64,000 nt of DNA, taken from positions 682,001 to 746,000 of the forward strand of contig JANFNE010000001.1 in the NCBI GenBank assembly GCA_024867545.1, given 5' to 3'. Source of the DNA: Phytopythium helicoides (taxonomy: Eukaryota; Oomycota; Peronosporomycetes; Pythiales; Pythiaceae). Under the pieces are notes generated by a model. That model worked only from the letters and a program-made list of their open reading frames with translations, had not been told where the DNA came from and did not search any database. A program made the translations under genes and the position numbers. Positions 1-14,000 of this stretch are shown piece by piece. The stretch's first letter is position 1. Each line of letters starts with the position of its first letter.

Positions 1-64
1 TGGCGGCCTGGCGATGGCGGCGGCAGTTGGGCGGAGCAGCGGGGCTAACGTGGCGCGCTGGCAG

Positions 65-745
65 GACCGAGACCTGCTCGTTCAGCGAGGGCCGCATCTA
101 CCCCGGCCACGGCTCGCGCTACATCCGCCGCGATGGCTCGTCCTACGTGTTCATCAACGCCAAGAGCAAGTCGCTCTTCCTGCAGCGCAAGAAGCCCACC
201 AAGATCGTCTGGACGCTCGGCTGGCGCCGCATGAACAAGAAGATCAAGGTCCGTCGGCGCAGGAGCGCGGCGCGATAGGAGGATGCAGGGCGAGGTGCTC
301 ACGCTTCGAACGATTGGCGACGACAGGTCGAGGAGGTCGCGCGCCGTCGCGCCCGTAAGACCACCAAGGTCCAGCGCGCCATTCTCGGCGTCTCGGCGGA
401 CGACGTACGTGGCGCAGGTTTCCAGGTCGCGACGCGCTCAGGGATCGCTCACGCAGCGCTTTGTGACTGATACAGATCCGCAAGAAGCGCAACCAGAAGC
501 CGGAGGTCCGTGCTGCTGCTCGCGCCGCTCTCAAGTACGTGTTGCGTGTCTGTAGTGATGATCGATTGGCAGGACGGTTTGCTGACCGTGGAGCATCATC
601 TATTGTTCACCATAACAGCGAGGCCAAGGAGCGCAGCAAGGCCAAGAAGGCCGGCAGCAAGGCTGAGGTCGCCAAGAAGGCCGGCAACAAGGGCGCTGCC
701 GCCCCGCGTGCCGCCAAGAAGACGGGCAACCGTGGTGCCATCTAA
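65..745 (+). CDS. RPL24: 60S ribosomal protein L24 (eL24), 5' end missing
   Basis: Structural protein of the large cytosolic ribosomal subunit. The first exon in the window reads TETCSFSEGRIYPGHGSRY, the eL24 zinc-finger-like N terminus, then the W-T-x-x-W/Y-R-R block typical of the family. Exons read 65-248, 327-404, 476-534 and 619-745; joining them gives the conserved KVQRAILG and RKKRNQKPEVR segments and a Lys/Ala-rich tail ending in a stop. All introns are GT-AG and 71-84 bp. The start codon and first few codons must lie in an exon upstream of base 1, because a 3' splice site (ggcag) precedes base 65 and the first codon of this exon is split. Family assignment is very secure; exact junctions are read from splice consensus. 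Confidence 0.93.
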
Positions 746-2513
<1,768 letters not shown>

Positions 2514-2742
2514 TCACAAGCACACCAGAAGACTGCGACCGTAAAAGCCCACTTCTCCTAACCACGCTCTAAAATACACATTTGCATGCGATCTTTTTCG
2601 CCTTTAAGTCCACGGTTCGAATCGCACGAGACAGTAGGAATGCTATCTAATACTTGGCATATATTTGCTTTTGCTCCACTTGTCTCTTTCTCTCCTGCTC
2701 CTGCATTGGCTCACACGCCCATGCACCATAAGAAGTCACGCC

Positions 2743-3597
2743 CTAGTCCTCCATGTCCATGTCCTGGTCCTCCTCGGCCTCATCCTCCTCGGCTTCCTCG
2801 ACAGAGTCGGCCTCATCGTCTTCCACGGACTCGTCATCGTCATCCTCAAGGTCGATGTCGTCCTCCATCTGGTCGTTGCCGCCGATGACAATGTCCGTGT
2901 AGTTGTGGTCCAGCTGCGCGGCAGCCTTGACGAGCTCCTCGTCATCCACAAAGTCCATGTCCATCTCGCCGCTTGGGTTGACTCCAGCCACAGCAGCGCC
3001 AGCGGCGTCTGCGGCCATAGCGTTCGGGTCCTGCGCGCCTGCGGGAGACCAGTCGATGGGGAACCGCGTGACGCGCGGCTTGTCGGCCAGGATGTTGCGC
3101 TGCAGCTTGGTGATGTCGACCTGCGCCGGCGGGTTCTCCAGCAGGAACGGGTCTGCGTAGTCATTGTTCACATAGTAGCTGCGCGGGCATGTATGGGTCA
3201 ATTAGCGCAACACAACCACGGCAGAGGCTGCAGGCGCAGGGCACATACCCGACGCGCACGAACTCGCGGCCTCGGTACGAGCAGGTGACAAGCACGACGG
3301 TGACGCCGACCTTGTCCTCGTCCGGGATCATGTCGGGGTTGGGCGGGTCCGACTGCGTCGCCAGAGCGTCTCGTCCAGTCAGAGTCGGGCCACAATACGT
3401 CGCCACGTGGCGGCTCGCAGCCGCGCACACGCACCTGGAAGACGAACTTGTTGGTGCCAACGGGCACGGGGCCGACGAGCACCTCCTCCAGGACCTGGTC
3501 GCGGCTCTCATCCTCCGCGCTGCCCACGTACGTGATCTTCCACTCGAGGTCTGCGTCGCGTCCGTCCGCAAACGCAGCAGCGAGCGACCCGTTAGCC

Positions 3598-3632
<35 letters not shown>

Positions 3633-3766
3633 CGCCACGAAGGCTGCGAGCACGCACCGGCCTCTAGCGCGTGCGCGCACTCGAAGGTGACCTCGAACTG
3701 GAAGGGATTGGTGAAGGCCGTGGGGTTGTCCAGCACCGTGATGTTGGTGAGCGTCACGTAGGCCAT
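2743..3766 (-). CDS. ASF1: Histone H3-H4 chaperone ASF1
   Basis: Nucleosome assembly chaperone that hands H3-H4 to CAF-1 and HIRA. Four exons in transcription order: 3766-3658, 3550-3435, 3352-3249, 3178-2743. The start [20 protein letters not shown] and FQFEVTFEC are the canonical N terminus; further on come [55 protein letters not shown]. The C-terminal tail after about residue 155 is strongly acidic (runs of D and E), as in fungal ASF1. Intron 1 (107 bp) contains ten AGC triplets on the plus strand. All splice phases agree. The complete Ig-like core is present. Confidence 0.96.
3600..3629 (+). repeat. (AGC)10 trinucleotide microsatellite inside ASF1 intron 1
   Basis: Ten uninterrupted AGC units on the plus strand, CTG-type in the ASF1 transcript. 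They lie inside the 3551-3657 intron and not in the coding sequence, since the exon joint on either side gives the conserved EWKITYVG segment. Confidence 0.9.
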
Positions 3767-4218
3767 GGCGGCGGGCGGAGGCGGCGGGCGGAGGCGGCGC
3801 GCTCGGCTGGGCGGCACTTGATGCGGAATGAGTTGCTGGCCGAGTTCGCGCCAAAACGAGCCGCGACACTCTACATACTGACTATACGTTACCCGAGACG
3901 ATAGAATAGTTCGATAGAGTGACGCGGTGATGGCTCGGTAAGACGGTATGGACGACTTCAAACACATCATGGAGCACACTGGGATCCATTCAGGTAATAA
4001 GTTACAGTGGGTCTACTACAAGGCCCACGAGCGGTCTGGAGGCTCGACCCGCCTGCTCCTCCTGTCGGTCACGTGGACTCAAACTCGTTCGCTCTCGCAA
4101 CTCTCGAGCGACGCGGGTCTTGGGACGACGGCTGGGGTCTCTGGAGCCCAACGAGGTCCGAGTGAGGATCAAAAACAACATACAGCTCAAAATGCCAAAA
4201 CGTGGGGAGATGGAAGAC
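3767..4218. other. Intergenic region upstream of ASF1
   Basis: Holds the ASF1 promoter and the 3' end of the PIP-box gene, which is also on the minus strand. No convincing gene; short open frames here have no splice partners or recognisable motifs. Confidence 0.5.
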
Positions 4219-5306
4219 TCAGCTGCACGGCCGGGAGCGGAAAAAGCTGTCCAGCGTGAGCTGCTGCTCCACCTTGCGCCGCTTCTTCTGCAGTCGCGGC
4301 TGGAAGCCGAGCGAGCGAGTAGCCACCACTAACGAGGTGCTCGGCTGGGTTGGGTACCCTGACGACTTGCGGCTTGGTTCAGAGTGGGTTGGTAGCGATG
4401 TTGGCTCGGGGTCACGGTCTGAGAGCGAGCAAGCCTCGATGCTTTCGATCGAGTCGACATCGTCATCGATCTCGATGACCTTGATGGAAGTCCGCGGGGT
4501 TGAACCAGCAGGTCGAGGGCTATTGGTGGTGGTCTGAGAAACGTCTAGGACGTTTTCCGTCTCGACAAAGGTGCAGTCCCGCTTGATCGACCGGCGCTGG
4601 CGCCAGACGAGCTGCGAGCCATTGGCGCGCGGAGAAGGCTGACTGCCTCTCTTCAGCGCACTCTCCAGCTGCAGGTCGATCTCAAAGCCGTCTGCACATA
4701 GCAACAACTCGTAGATCAGATGCGCTGCGATTGCCATAGCATCGGGTTGGCGCGGTGCGTACCGCTTAGCGCGTCTTCCTCTTCCTCGTGCGGAAGCGGC
4801 GAGTGCAGGTTCGCAGCCACCTGCGTCTCCTTGGGCATCTCTCGTACCTGCCGTGGGGCGACCAGAGCCCTCGCCGGCGGCGGTGCATAAATAACGTCTG
4901 CGAGTCGGCAATCGCGTCAGTCCGCGCTGCGAAACCCGCGCAGCTCGTCGCCACGCACTGTCAAAGTCCTCGGAGGCGTCCTCCTCGCGCTCCTCGCCGC
5001 CGCCTCGCCCTCTCAGCCGCACCTCGCCTGCCACCCACCGTGAGCGCTCACCCGCCCCGCCCCGCCCCATCCAGCTCGCGCGCACGCACCGTCAAAGTCC
5101 TGGCTGGGGCTCACGTCCAGCGCGTCCATGTCGCCCGCGGCCACCTCCTCGAACGCCGTGAGCTGCTCGTCCTCGTCTGCCGGCCGCGCGCGCTCCTCGC
5201 CCAGTCGCTGCCGCTTGCGAGCCGCCGCGTCGGCCGCCGGCGCCGCCGGGCGCTTGGCGAACATGTCGAGCGCGGCCGCGGGCATGGGGCAGAGCCAAAG
5301 TCCCAT
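4219..5306 (-). CDS. Nuclear PIP-box protein, putative PCNA-binding
   Basis: Family not recognised. Four exons in transcription order, 5306-5090, 5027-4959, 4897-4763, 4691-4219, give 297 residues with consistent phases; a second start at 5264 (MFAKRP) would remove 14 residues. The C terminus carries QLTLDSFF about seven residues from the stop, an exact Q-x-x-L-x-x-F-F PIP box, preceded by the basic stretch KKRRKVE, the usual arrangement of a PCNA-docking tail. The N-terminal third has a basic cluster (RKRQR), the middle is acidic and serine-rich (VIEIDDDVDSIESIE resembles a SUMO-interacting motif). The rest looks disordered. By analogy PCNA binding at replication or repair sites is inferred; no catalytic domain was seen. 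Confidence 0.7.
4950..5100 (-). repeat. Near-repeat of an exon-intron junction (two copies)
   Basis: The 3' ends of exon 1 and exon 2 of the PIP-box gene, with the start of the following introns, are near copies: minus strand GACTTTGACGGTGCGTG at about 5100-5083 and GACTTTGACAGTGCGTG at about 4968-4952. Both then continue with CG-rich sequence ending in CGAGC. Each copy contains the GTGCGT donor. Confidence 0.7.
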
Positions 5307-5528
5307 GATGGCCGCGCACAGGCGGAGGCGGCGACTCGATTAAGTTTGCGGCGGCAGGTGGTGAGTGGACGCGGGGCGGGGAGGACATAGTGGGCGACAG
5401 TGGAGCGCGGCTTGACGTTCTGGAAGGGGACGGGGAGGGATACCTGAACGGGAGGGAGGTACGCCTGCTTGCTAACCACTTTTTACCAGTTGCGGAGCAA
5501 AAGTGCCCACAACCGATCCTCCACGTCG

Positions 5529-6210
5529 CTAGTACATCTTCTCGTCGGACGGGTCGAAGCCGCTGTTGAGCACCGAGCGGAACTCGTCGTTGGCGCGCAG
5601 CAGCTCGGCGATGCGCTCGTAGCGCTCGGGGTCCTTGCGGATGAGGAAGATGAAGCACTCGGTGTCGAGCTTGCCCTTGACGGCGGCCAGGTCCATGGCC
5701 TTCTTCGTCTAATCACCGCGCGCGACGCATGATGAGATGCCTCCTCCATAAAGACACGCAGCCGAGCCGACCAACTGCAAGCGAGCCACGCACCATCGAG
5801 TGCACGTACTCGACCACCAGGTCCTCCATGAGCTCGCCCGTCTCGTCCAGCGGCGTCGCGTCGTCCCCGAACCCGAACATCATGTGCTTGACTGCAAGTA
5901 CCAACCAACTGCGTCAGCCCACCGCAGCATCGCGCTTCACCACGTGTAGCAGCCGCGTACTGCTCTCGACCAGCTCGCCCTTGACGAACGGCTTGACCAC
6001 CGCCGCCGCGCTGCTCTCGACCACGCCGCCGCCGCCAATCGCCGAGCTGGGGACGCCGCCCGCGCCGTCGCCCGAGGCTGCGCGCTTGGCCGGCGCTGCG
6101 CTCGCCTTGGCGCCGGCCGACGCGTCGCTGGCCTTGCGCTTGCGCGCCTTGGGCGTGCTCTTCTTCTTGGCGGCGGCGTCGGCGCCCGGCGCGCTCTTGG
6201 GCTTGGTCAT
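5529..6210 (-). CDS. TAF13: TFIID subunit TAF13
   Basis: Histone-fold subunit of TFIID that pairs with TAF11. Three exons in transcription order: 6210-5961, 5891-5794, 5708-5529, joining in phase to 175 residues. The histone fold is clear: KHMMFGFGDDATPLDETGE, then LVVEYVHSM, TKKAMDLA, and FIFLIRKDPERYERIAELL near the end, as in human TAF13. The N-terminal 80 residues are a lysine/alanine-rich, probably disordered extension longer than the human one. The start codon faces that of the EF-hand gene 241 bp away. Confidence 0.95.
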
Positions 6211-6450
6211 GCTCGACTGCTGCGTTGCGGCGTGACGGGAACGGAAGGGAGACGACCGGATGCGGGCACTCGCGAGGCGATTGGTTGAAAATAGTCTGGC
6301 CTGCGCCTGCGATTGGACATAAACGAGACCGCGACATGTCATGGATACACTTTTGGAGCGTGAAACGACGCGTCCAACGGAACGCGCAGGCTCCTTCCTC
6401 TCCGAGGCGAGGGGAGGGCGGCGGGGAGCCATTTGGGACTCGGGAGCGAC
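6211..6450. promoter_or_regulatory. Divergent promoter, TAF13 / EF-hand gene, with two ATTGG boxes
   Basis: A 240-bp spacer between head-to-head start codons. It contains ATTGG (reverse CCAAT) at 6280-6284 and 6312-6316. No TATA box evident. Regulatory role is inferred from position. Confidence 0.4.
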
Positions 6451-7948
6451 ATGGGGACCAAGCACTCGACGCCGGTGGCGTCCACGGCGTCCACCGGTCG
6501 CAGCAGCCCGGCGAGCGCGCGAGCACCTCCAGCCATTGACACATCAGCGGGAGCGACCGCTCCTTCCGTGCCGAAAGCCATTGGCCCAGGAGCCACCGCG
6601 ACAATTCGGCCGCTCGACGTCTCCACGCGCACGGTCACGCCACTTGACTTGAAGTAGGAGAGGTGGGGGCAACCATGGGAGAGAATCGACGCTGATTGTG
6701 CTGTTTCGGGGAAGGATCACCAACGCGCTGCGGGAGCTCAAGAGGAAGCGCTCACTCGAGGATAAGGACAAGTGAGGGATCAGTGACTGTCATGTAGATA
6801 TCAACATACAGCTGATGGATATACTTTGCGGCGCACAGCTCGAACCCGTTCACACGGATTCTGCTCAAGTTCCCTCTCGTGGCTGTGCGCACCACTGGTC
6901 CTCAATGTGACCGCACTGATTCCACACTGAGCCTTTTTTGCTATGTCCGTATCGCTAGCAATCGTTCAACAGCACTCGCTCAACGTTCTCGGAGTTTGAC
7001 CGCGAGGGCAAGGGATATATTGTGTACTCGGACGTGGTTGGGCGCCTTCGAGAAGCTCGGTGTGACCTTCTCGCAGGACGAGGTGCGCCAGGTCTTCCAG
7101 GAGTCCGATATGCTCGAGAACGGCAGGCTTAACTTCAAGGAGTTTCTCGTATGTCTTGCCATCGGATTCGTGCTCCACGTGAGTTGATGCTCTCGTTTCC
7201 ACTTTGGATTTGCAGGCGCCTAACTTTGTGTCATTCGAGCAAACAGCGTATCCCATCGCTCGAGAGTGAGCGACTGAGCATCTTCTACGCTCCTATGTAC
7301 GTGCGCTGAGCTTGTAGTTTTGCACTCGATTTCGTCCCTGAACCTGAGTAGTCGCGAAAGCGGAGCTGAAGGGCACCAAAGTCCGAATCCTGCGATTTTG
7401 TTTGGAGAGGCACGACGTTTGCTCGGTTCTTCTTGTTGATTGAAGCAAACGGAAGACACTCACTTTCTACGACACAGGGCAACAAGCTGCGGATCGCGTT
7501 CCAACTTGCAATCGATGCGTTCCTGTGGTTTGACGTTGACGGGAACGGTACCATCAACAGGTAGGAAAGCAGTTTCTTTCGTCCTTCTATCGGAGTTTTG
7601 TCTAACACCTCGCAGGAACGAGATGGCTTCGAGGCTCCAGACGAGCACGACACTGCATTCGCCGACCAAGAAAACGTCCTGTTCGTGCACGCCACAGAGG
7701 TAAGGAACGTTTGCAGCAGCCTGACTTCAATGACCAGATTCTCATGATATCTCGTATCAGGCGACCCTGAGTCGGACGAGTCGCTCAATGCCGCCATTTG
7801 GGAGCAGCGGTTCCTTGAGATGGATTGGAACAATGACGGCTTTATCCACTTCAAGGAGTTCCTGCTGGCTTTTGTCTCGTGGGTTGGGCTCGAAGACGAG
7901 GACGATGACACTGGTAGGGCACCGGCAAGCGCACAAGCACAGTCTTAA
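6451..7948 (+). CDS. Four-EF-hand calcium-binding protein with N-myristoylation signal
   Basis: Calcium sensor, probably membrane-anchored. The start MGTKHSTP fits the myristoylation consensus (Gly2, Ser6). After a Ser/Thr/Ala-rich leader come four EF loops in separate exons: DREGKGYIVYSD, DMLENGRLNFKE, DVDGNGTINRNE and DWNNDGFIHFKE. Likely exons: 6451 to about 6655, about 6713-6770, 6992 to about 7178, about 7248-7306, about 7481-7560, about 7617-7700, 7762-7948. Two places do not stay in frame: after the first loop at the GGG of 7040-7042, and between loops 3 and 4 around 7620-7765. The first is almost certainly a one-base consensus error; the second may be that or a missed splice site. Which family (calcineurin B-like, centrin-like) cannot be said. 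Confidence 0.7.
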
Positions 7949-8049
7949 GTTTACGACTAGCACCGTTGAAATGCCGGTAAATATATTTGCTCTTTCTTCG
8001 TGTGAACGATCGAGTTGGATCAAGAGATAGATTGACACGAGGGAACTAA

Positions 8050-11000
8050 CTAGGATGCGCACCGGTAGACGCGGCGACTGCGCCGAGGAGCCTTGTGCGC
8101 GAGTGAAGAGACGACGTTGTCACTCGGCAGCTGTGGGGCATGCTCTAACAGCGCCCACGGGTCCACAGCAGCCGAGCCTTCGCCGTCTTCAGGTTGACGC
8201 TGGACGAGAATGGGTGCCGCGCCAGACAGAGGTCGAGGGAAAACACTCCAAACGCGTCGCTTGAGTTGCAAGGGGAGCTGGAGTGCAGCCACAAGTTGCT
8301 GCAGACAAGTAGCACGAGAATGAAATGTCAATACACGTAAAAGACAAATCCTGAAACACGCGAGCAGGATACGTACAAACTGCTTGTCGTGCAGCACTGA
8401 TGTGTTGACAACTGGGATGAGGTCGAGGATCCAGCTGAAAAGTGACAAGCCAGCACCCGTAGACACCACAGGAGTTGCCAGCAGTGAGAACAGCGTCTTC
8501 ACGATCCGGTCGCGGTAGCAAACTGTCAGCGCCACGTGCTTGCTCTGCGCAATAACACCAACGAGCTGCAGCCGTACGGCGAGCTTTCGGCGCAACCTCT
8601 TCAACAGGGCCGTTGCACCGACTGCAGACAGTGAATGTGATACTTCTAGTGGTTGCTGCGCATACTTCGCGTACTGTTCGCAGCCGTCGTACAGCCACTC
8701 TAATTGTGACGCGAGTGACATCATGTACCGAGGCAGAAACGCCGAGCCCGACTGCGTACACATGATTCCACACACAAGCCGCACAGCCATAGTGGCGTTC
8801 AGCCGCCGTGCAAACTTGTCGGGACGCGTGTACTTTACATCATCTTCCATGACTTGCAGGATCTTTGCGACCACCGAGCCCATCGTGCGTCGGGAAATGC
8901 TACACACGGTTGCTGCGTACAGCGAGGCGAGTGCAGCATCCTGTGCTTCCCGCGACGCGACAAGCATCCGTATCTCAGTAGTAGTCAATTGGGATGGAGC
9001 AACATTGCGGTAGATGCCGCTGCTATTCGCGCCTTGGCTATGCTGAAGGAGCTCACTCTCAATGTCAGCGTTGCGTTCCGCAACGAGTGCCGCCAGATAT
9101 GGAAGATGAATAGACGTCGGAATCGTCATTGACGAAATAGCACATAGAGACACGGATGGTGAAGTCGCGTCAGCCGACTGAATCGAGCGCTTGAGTGTCC
9201 GCTGGACAATTAAGTTGGACAGTAGCTCGGTAGCACTGCTTGATTCGTCGACCATGTCCTCAGCCTCTTCCTCCTCGGATGAATCTTCGTCGGCCATACA
9301 CTGTAGAAGAGTTGCTAGGTCACTCAACTCCTGGTTGCTGATATGTCCATTGGAGATACCCATGGCACGTGACGACGAGGACGATGCCGACAATGGACGT
9401 TCGTCTGCATGCCCGTCGTTTAACCGTTTCGACGGTCGAACATCAGCGTTGGTCGGTGTTGGCGGGGTCTTTCGCTTTCCTAGTACACGCGCCGCTGAAG
9501 AGTTCGAGCGGCTTGCCGCTGACTTGGATCTCTTGACCTTGCGCTGTTGGCGGCTCATTTGCAAGTCCAGATAAATCGAACCACCGCGATGCAAGTTCCA
9601 CACCGTCATCTGTTCGATGATTTGCTCTACCTTGAGCAGCTGAACCTGGTCGTTTTGGTCTTCTGCTGGGGACTGTGGGTGTCTAAAGAAATGCCTCATC
9701 AGGACAGCCGTGTGCCACTCCTTCTTGTTGTGGTATGCAGGAAGAATGTGCTTCTCGCGCGCTTCCTTCGTATCATGGAAGATTATGTCTCGCACAATGC
9801 CATCGGATGTCAGGTTGAACAGTGTGACACTCGCCACAACGCCGCGCTCATCACGCTTGCGAAGCATGAAGTTCTCCTCGAGCTGGTACGAGATTTGGCA
9901 AAGCAGATGCACAAGCGGGAACATGAGGCACGCTGGTACTTGTGTGCGCATGAACCGCAGGTGATACTTGGTCTGTACGCAATCATCATTGCATCATGAA
10001 TTGTCAACAAATCGAGTAGAAACACATCCCAAAGAACACAGACGCACCACAGGCTCATCGAACATGACGACTTTTTGCGGAGGCTCCAACAGCACGTTCT
10101 GTGGTGGCTCCGAGAAAAGCTGGAACACTAGGGCCATTGCCAGAAGTTGCGTCGGCAGATTTGGAGGCGGGTCCCGCGAAGCACGCCTCTGAATCAATTA
10201 GTTTGTAACAAACATTTGGTCACCGATCCGCCAGCAGCGCTTAATCGATGCAACACACGTACCAGTCGCGGGAACAGCGGAACGAGGACAAAGCGCAGCA
10301 CTTGGGACAGATCGAGAACCTTATGTACAATGAGCGACACGAGGAACGCCTTCAGTCCATACTGCTGACGGTCCAATCTTCCCTTCTGGTTGAGCGCAAA
10401 TGCCTCCTTGCTATTATCTGCGTTCAGGAACGGATTGCGCGAACGCTTAGGAGGCTCCGCTCCAGCAAACCCTGGCAGCACCTCCTTTTGCAGCCACACG
10501 ACTAATGTGTTGGAGAATTTCTCCTGGAACTCTTCGCCATCGGGATGCTGCTCCACAACCTCTCGCAGCATTCGTACACATCGGTGAATGTAATGCGGCG
10601 TCATGATCGGCCGCTTGCAGTTGCTTTTTCAGCCGCGCAGTCAGGTTTGCCATCCACTTGTCCATGACCTCGATCAGTACTGCGCGGAAGAAGAACACGT
10701 AGTTTGGCGTCCTGCGCTCGCGAGTAGCGTTTGCATTCGTTGACGATCCGACGGACAGCGAGATCATACTCATGTTGATTGCGTCCACAGCGTACTCAAC
10801 TGCGCTATCACGGCTCTTGGTATCTGCTTCGGGAGTTGCTTCGTTAACAATCTCAATCCACGAAAGTGTGCCATACCCAGGTGCTTCAAACGTCGCAGCC
10901 GAAGAAGACGAGGTTGCTCCATCGGTTGAGCTCGCTTGGCTATCCGGACTCTGAAGCGGCGTTGGAGTGGATGCGGGCGCCGGAGTTGACGATTTCAGAA

Positions 11001-14000
11001 CACTTGTGCCGTCACCGTTTGGGCTTTCGTACGACTTCGCCTGCAACGCCTTGAAAGCGCGTGCAAGTGCGTTTTTGAGGTCAGATGGCATGACTTCGCG
11101 CGGCGGCGGAATGCGAGCAATCGGATTCGTCACTTCGAGCGCCATTTCTTTTGGCTTCTGGTTGTTCGCTTCTTGATTCTTCCGTGCCGTCTCAGCGATC
11201 TGCTTCACAAGAGAGAACGGAAGATCGAGCTTGTCGACGCCTTTCTTCTTGATGTGGCTGTAGTACATCTTACAGAAGAACTTGGCCACACTACCAGCTT
11301 TGTCGTCTGCCGATGAGGAGGGCAGGCGGTTGAACCGGTCAACAAACGACTGCAGTAGGAACAGCATCTGGCCCGTCGCACAGAACGCAATCTCGTGACG
11401 CTCGATCATCGACAGAACAACGTTCTTGACTAGGTAGACCGGCGACCGACGCAGAAAGTGGACGAGCACCTTCCAAAAGCGCCAGAATGTCGACGATCTC
11501 CAGAACCAAGCATACGAGGCGAACGATATGCTCGACACTGCCAAAGTCTGAGAACCGAAAGAAGGTGGACTCCTCGTAGATGTTGTGGAGGAACCAACGA
11601 GTGAACCGACCCTTGTCATGCCCGCACATTGTCTTGACTGCCGAGACCAGCTCACCAACCTTACCCTGATAGTCAACTTCGCGCATCACTCGGTTGACGT
11701 CCCCTGTCGGATCATTCACCTGCCCGTGCGTATGAAATACGTAGATGCATAGAGATTGAGCACGCTCCAGTGTCTTGGAGTATAGCAGGTGCTCGCTCCG
11801 CAAATCCATCACCTCTAGCCATTTCATGAAGTTGAGTTCTTCGTCGTAGTCGCTCGGGTACATTGCCACGCAAGTCGGCAGCGGGAAAGGTCCACGCGGA
11901 AGCTGCCACAAGTATAATTTGAGGCCGGTCCGACATCGACAGCAAGGCGATGTCATTCGACTTGTAGCCATGACCCGGCGCGCATTCAATATTGTACGCG
12001 GTGTGCACAACAGTAGCCCCGGCTTGCCCGTCCTTGTCCTTCGCCTCCTTAGTTAGCGATAGCAACGCACTATTATGAGTGCTGGCAGGGGATGCACTCT
12101 CGATGCAATTTGCTGCAAAGTCCACAAAGCTCGAGACACTGAACAGCCGACGGCGAACGAGTAAACAAAAGAGCTCAATCACTTGTGTGACTTCCGTGAT
12201 AGCCTTGGGCTCGAACCGCTGCAGGAACATTTGCAGTGCATTCTGCAGTACCAACACGTGATCCTTTGCTCCGCAATTCTTGATCAACCCATTTCTGCAG
12301 TGAGCAAATGTGAATGAAAATTAGTGTGGATGTGAAACACATTGACCCAAGCTAACGTACTCTTTGCCATAGGATAGCACTGCCGAGCTGTGCATGTCAA
12401 TGAGTGACAACGCTGACAGATAGCGGTACTCGAGGGGCCGTTGACTTGTTACGCTCCATTCACAAATGATCAATAGCGTCGCTATATCAACTGGGAGCTC
12501 GGTGCTTTGAGCAGGTAACGGCTCAAAGATCTCGTTATACACACGCTGGATGTCAATTCCGCTATCAATGCGATGAAACCGGTCGAGCGTCTGCAGGATC
12601 TGCGCCTCGTTCTTCATTGACGTAAGCAAAGACCCGTCCGAATTACCCTGATACGCCAGCAACACCGTTACAATCATGGACATGTTGAAATCAGTGTATC
12701 CGGAACAAACTCACCTGTCGAAGTCGGATAACACGTCCTGCGATTTCCTTTGCTTTCCGCTGACATCGAGTGATGATGTTTAAAATTTCATCCTTGCTGA
12801 ACGTCGTTTGGTCGAAAAATCGCTCGCTAAAGACAAATTCGGGCCATGCTGTGGGTACTGTTTCGATATCATAGTGCAACAAGTTGAGTGATGAGAGATA
12901 AGAACACAAATATCATGCGCGGAGTGGAACTCACTGTTGTCATCGAGTCGCACAAGAACATCAGCACCGCCCAAGAGGACATCACGGAGCAAATTGCACA
13001 GTGACGACACTAATTCTTCGTGTAGCGAGCTACCGAGATCTTCTGGTACAGGCATCCCAGGTGGCAGCAAGTATCGCAAGTGCTGTAAAATAGTCTTGAC
13101 CAATAACACCACCGCATCGGGTACTATCAAAATCTCTGGAGAAGCGTCTGGATCACGGTGATGAGCTCCATCGTTTCGTTGACTCCGATCGCGACAACGG
13201 AAGAACAGTTGCCATTTAGATTCCGTGGGGACAACAACTTTTGAAGCAACGATAGCAATCCGTCAAAGTACCGCAGGCGATCCAGCAAACCAGCTTTGAA
13301 CTGAAACTCAGAAAGCTTGAGAACATAGGACCACTTCTCGTGGAACGAAAGATGCGGAGACGCAATTGCTGCCACGACCCCGTTAGAAGAACCAGAGCTC
13401 GCGTTCTGGAGCTGGGGAGGTGACGCTGCAGGGGTATTTGGAGCAGAGACATTCTCAACACCCACATCTCCACGAAGACGATTCGGAACTCCGTTCTTTT
13501 TGTCAGCCAGAGTACTGGATACAACCGCCGGAGATGCTGGTACGCTGCTAGCTGCTGCTGATCCGGTGTTTGGCGCTTTCGACACGCTGTCGAGTTTTTT
13601 TGTCGTCTGACTCCTGCTAGCGAGACGTGCAACCGAGTGAAGGTAGTCTATGAGTTGCTCGGTCCACCCTTGACTGCGTCGCTGGAGCCGACGCGGATTG
13701 TAAAACCAGTCTCCCTTGCGGTACTGACTGTCACGCTTGATCTCATGCATCTCCGGTGTAAATGACGTTTACGCGAATGAACCAAGTCGCCTCGGCGTAG
13801 CCGGGCCGATAGCGCACAACGTACTCGAGTAAGGGGCACTTGGAAACGTTCGGCACTGGCCGCCATTGCTTGAATGGCACACCGTACGCCTGCACAAGGT
13901 CCTGAATACTGCGCTTCCCAGACGCCAGCTCAGACATCCAGAGGTGGCTCGTTCGCTCGTCGATTCGCCGCACATTGCGAATTAAATAGGCTGTAAATAC

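Noticed and set aside
2595..2640. tRNA T-loop-like word ggttcgaatc
   Set aside because: The flanking five bases do not pair as a T stem and no acceptor, D or anticodon arm can be built around it.
4120..4537. Plus-strand open frames of 70-111 residues
   Set aside because: They overlap the PIP-box gene antisense or lack motifs and splice partners.
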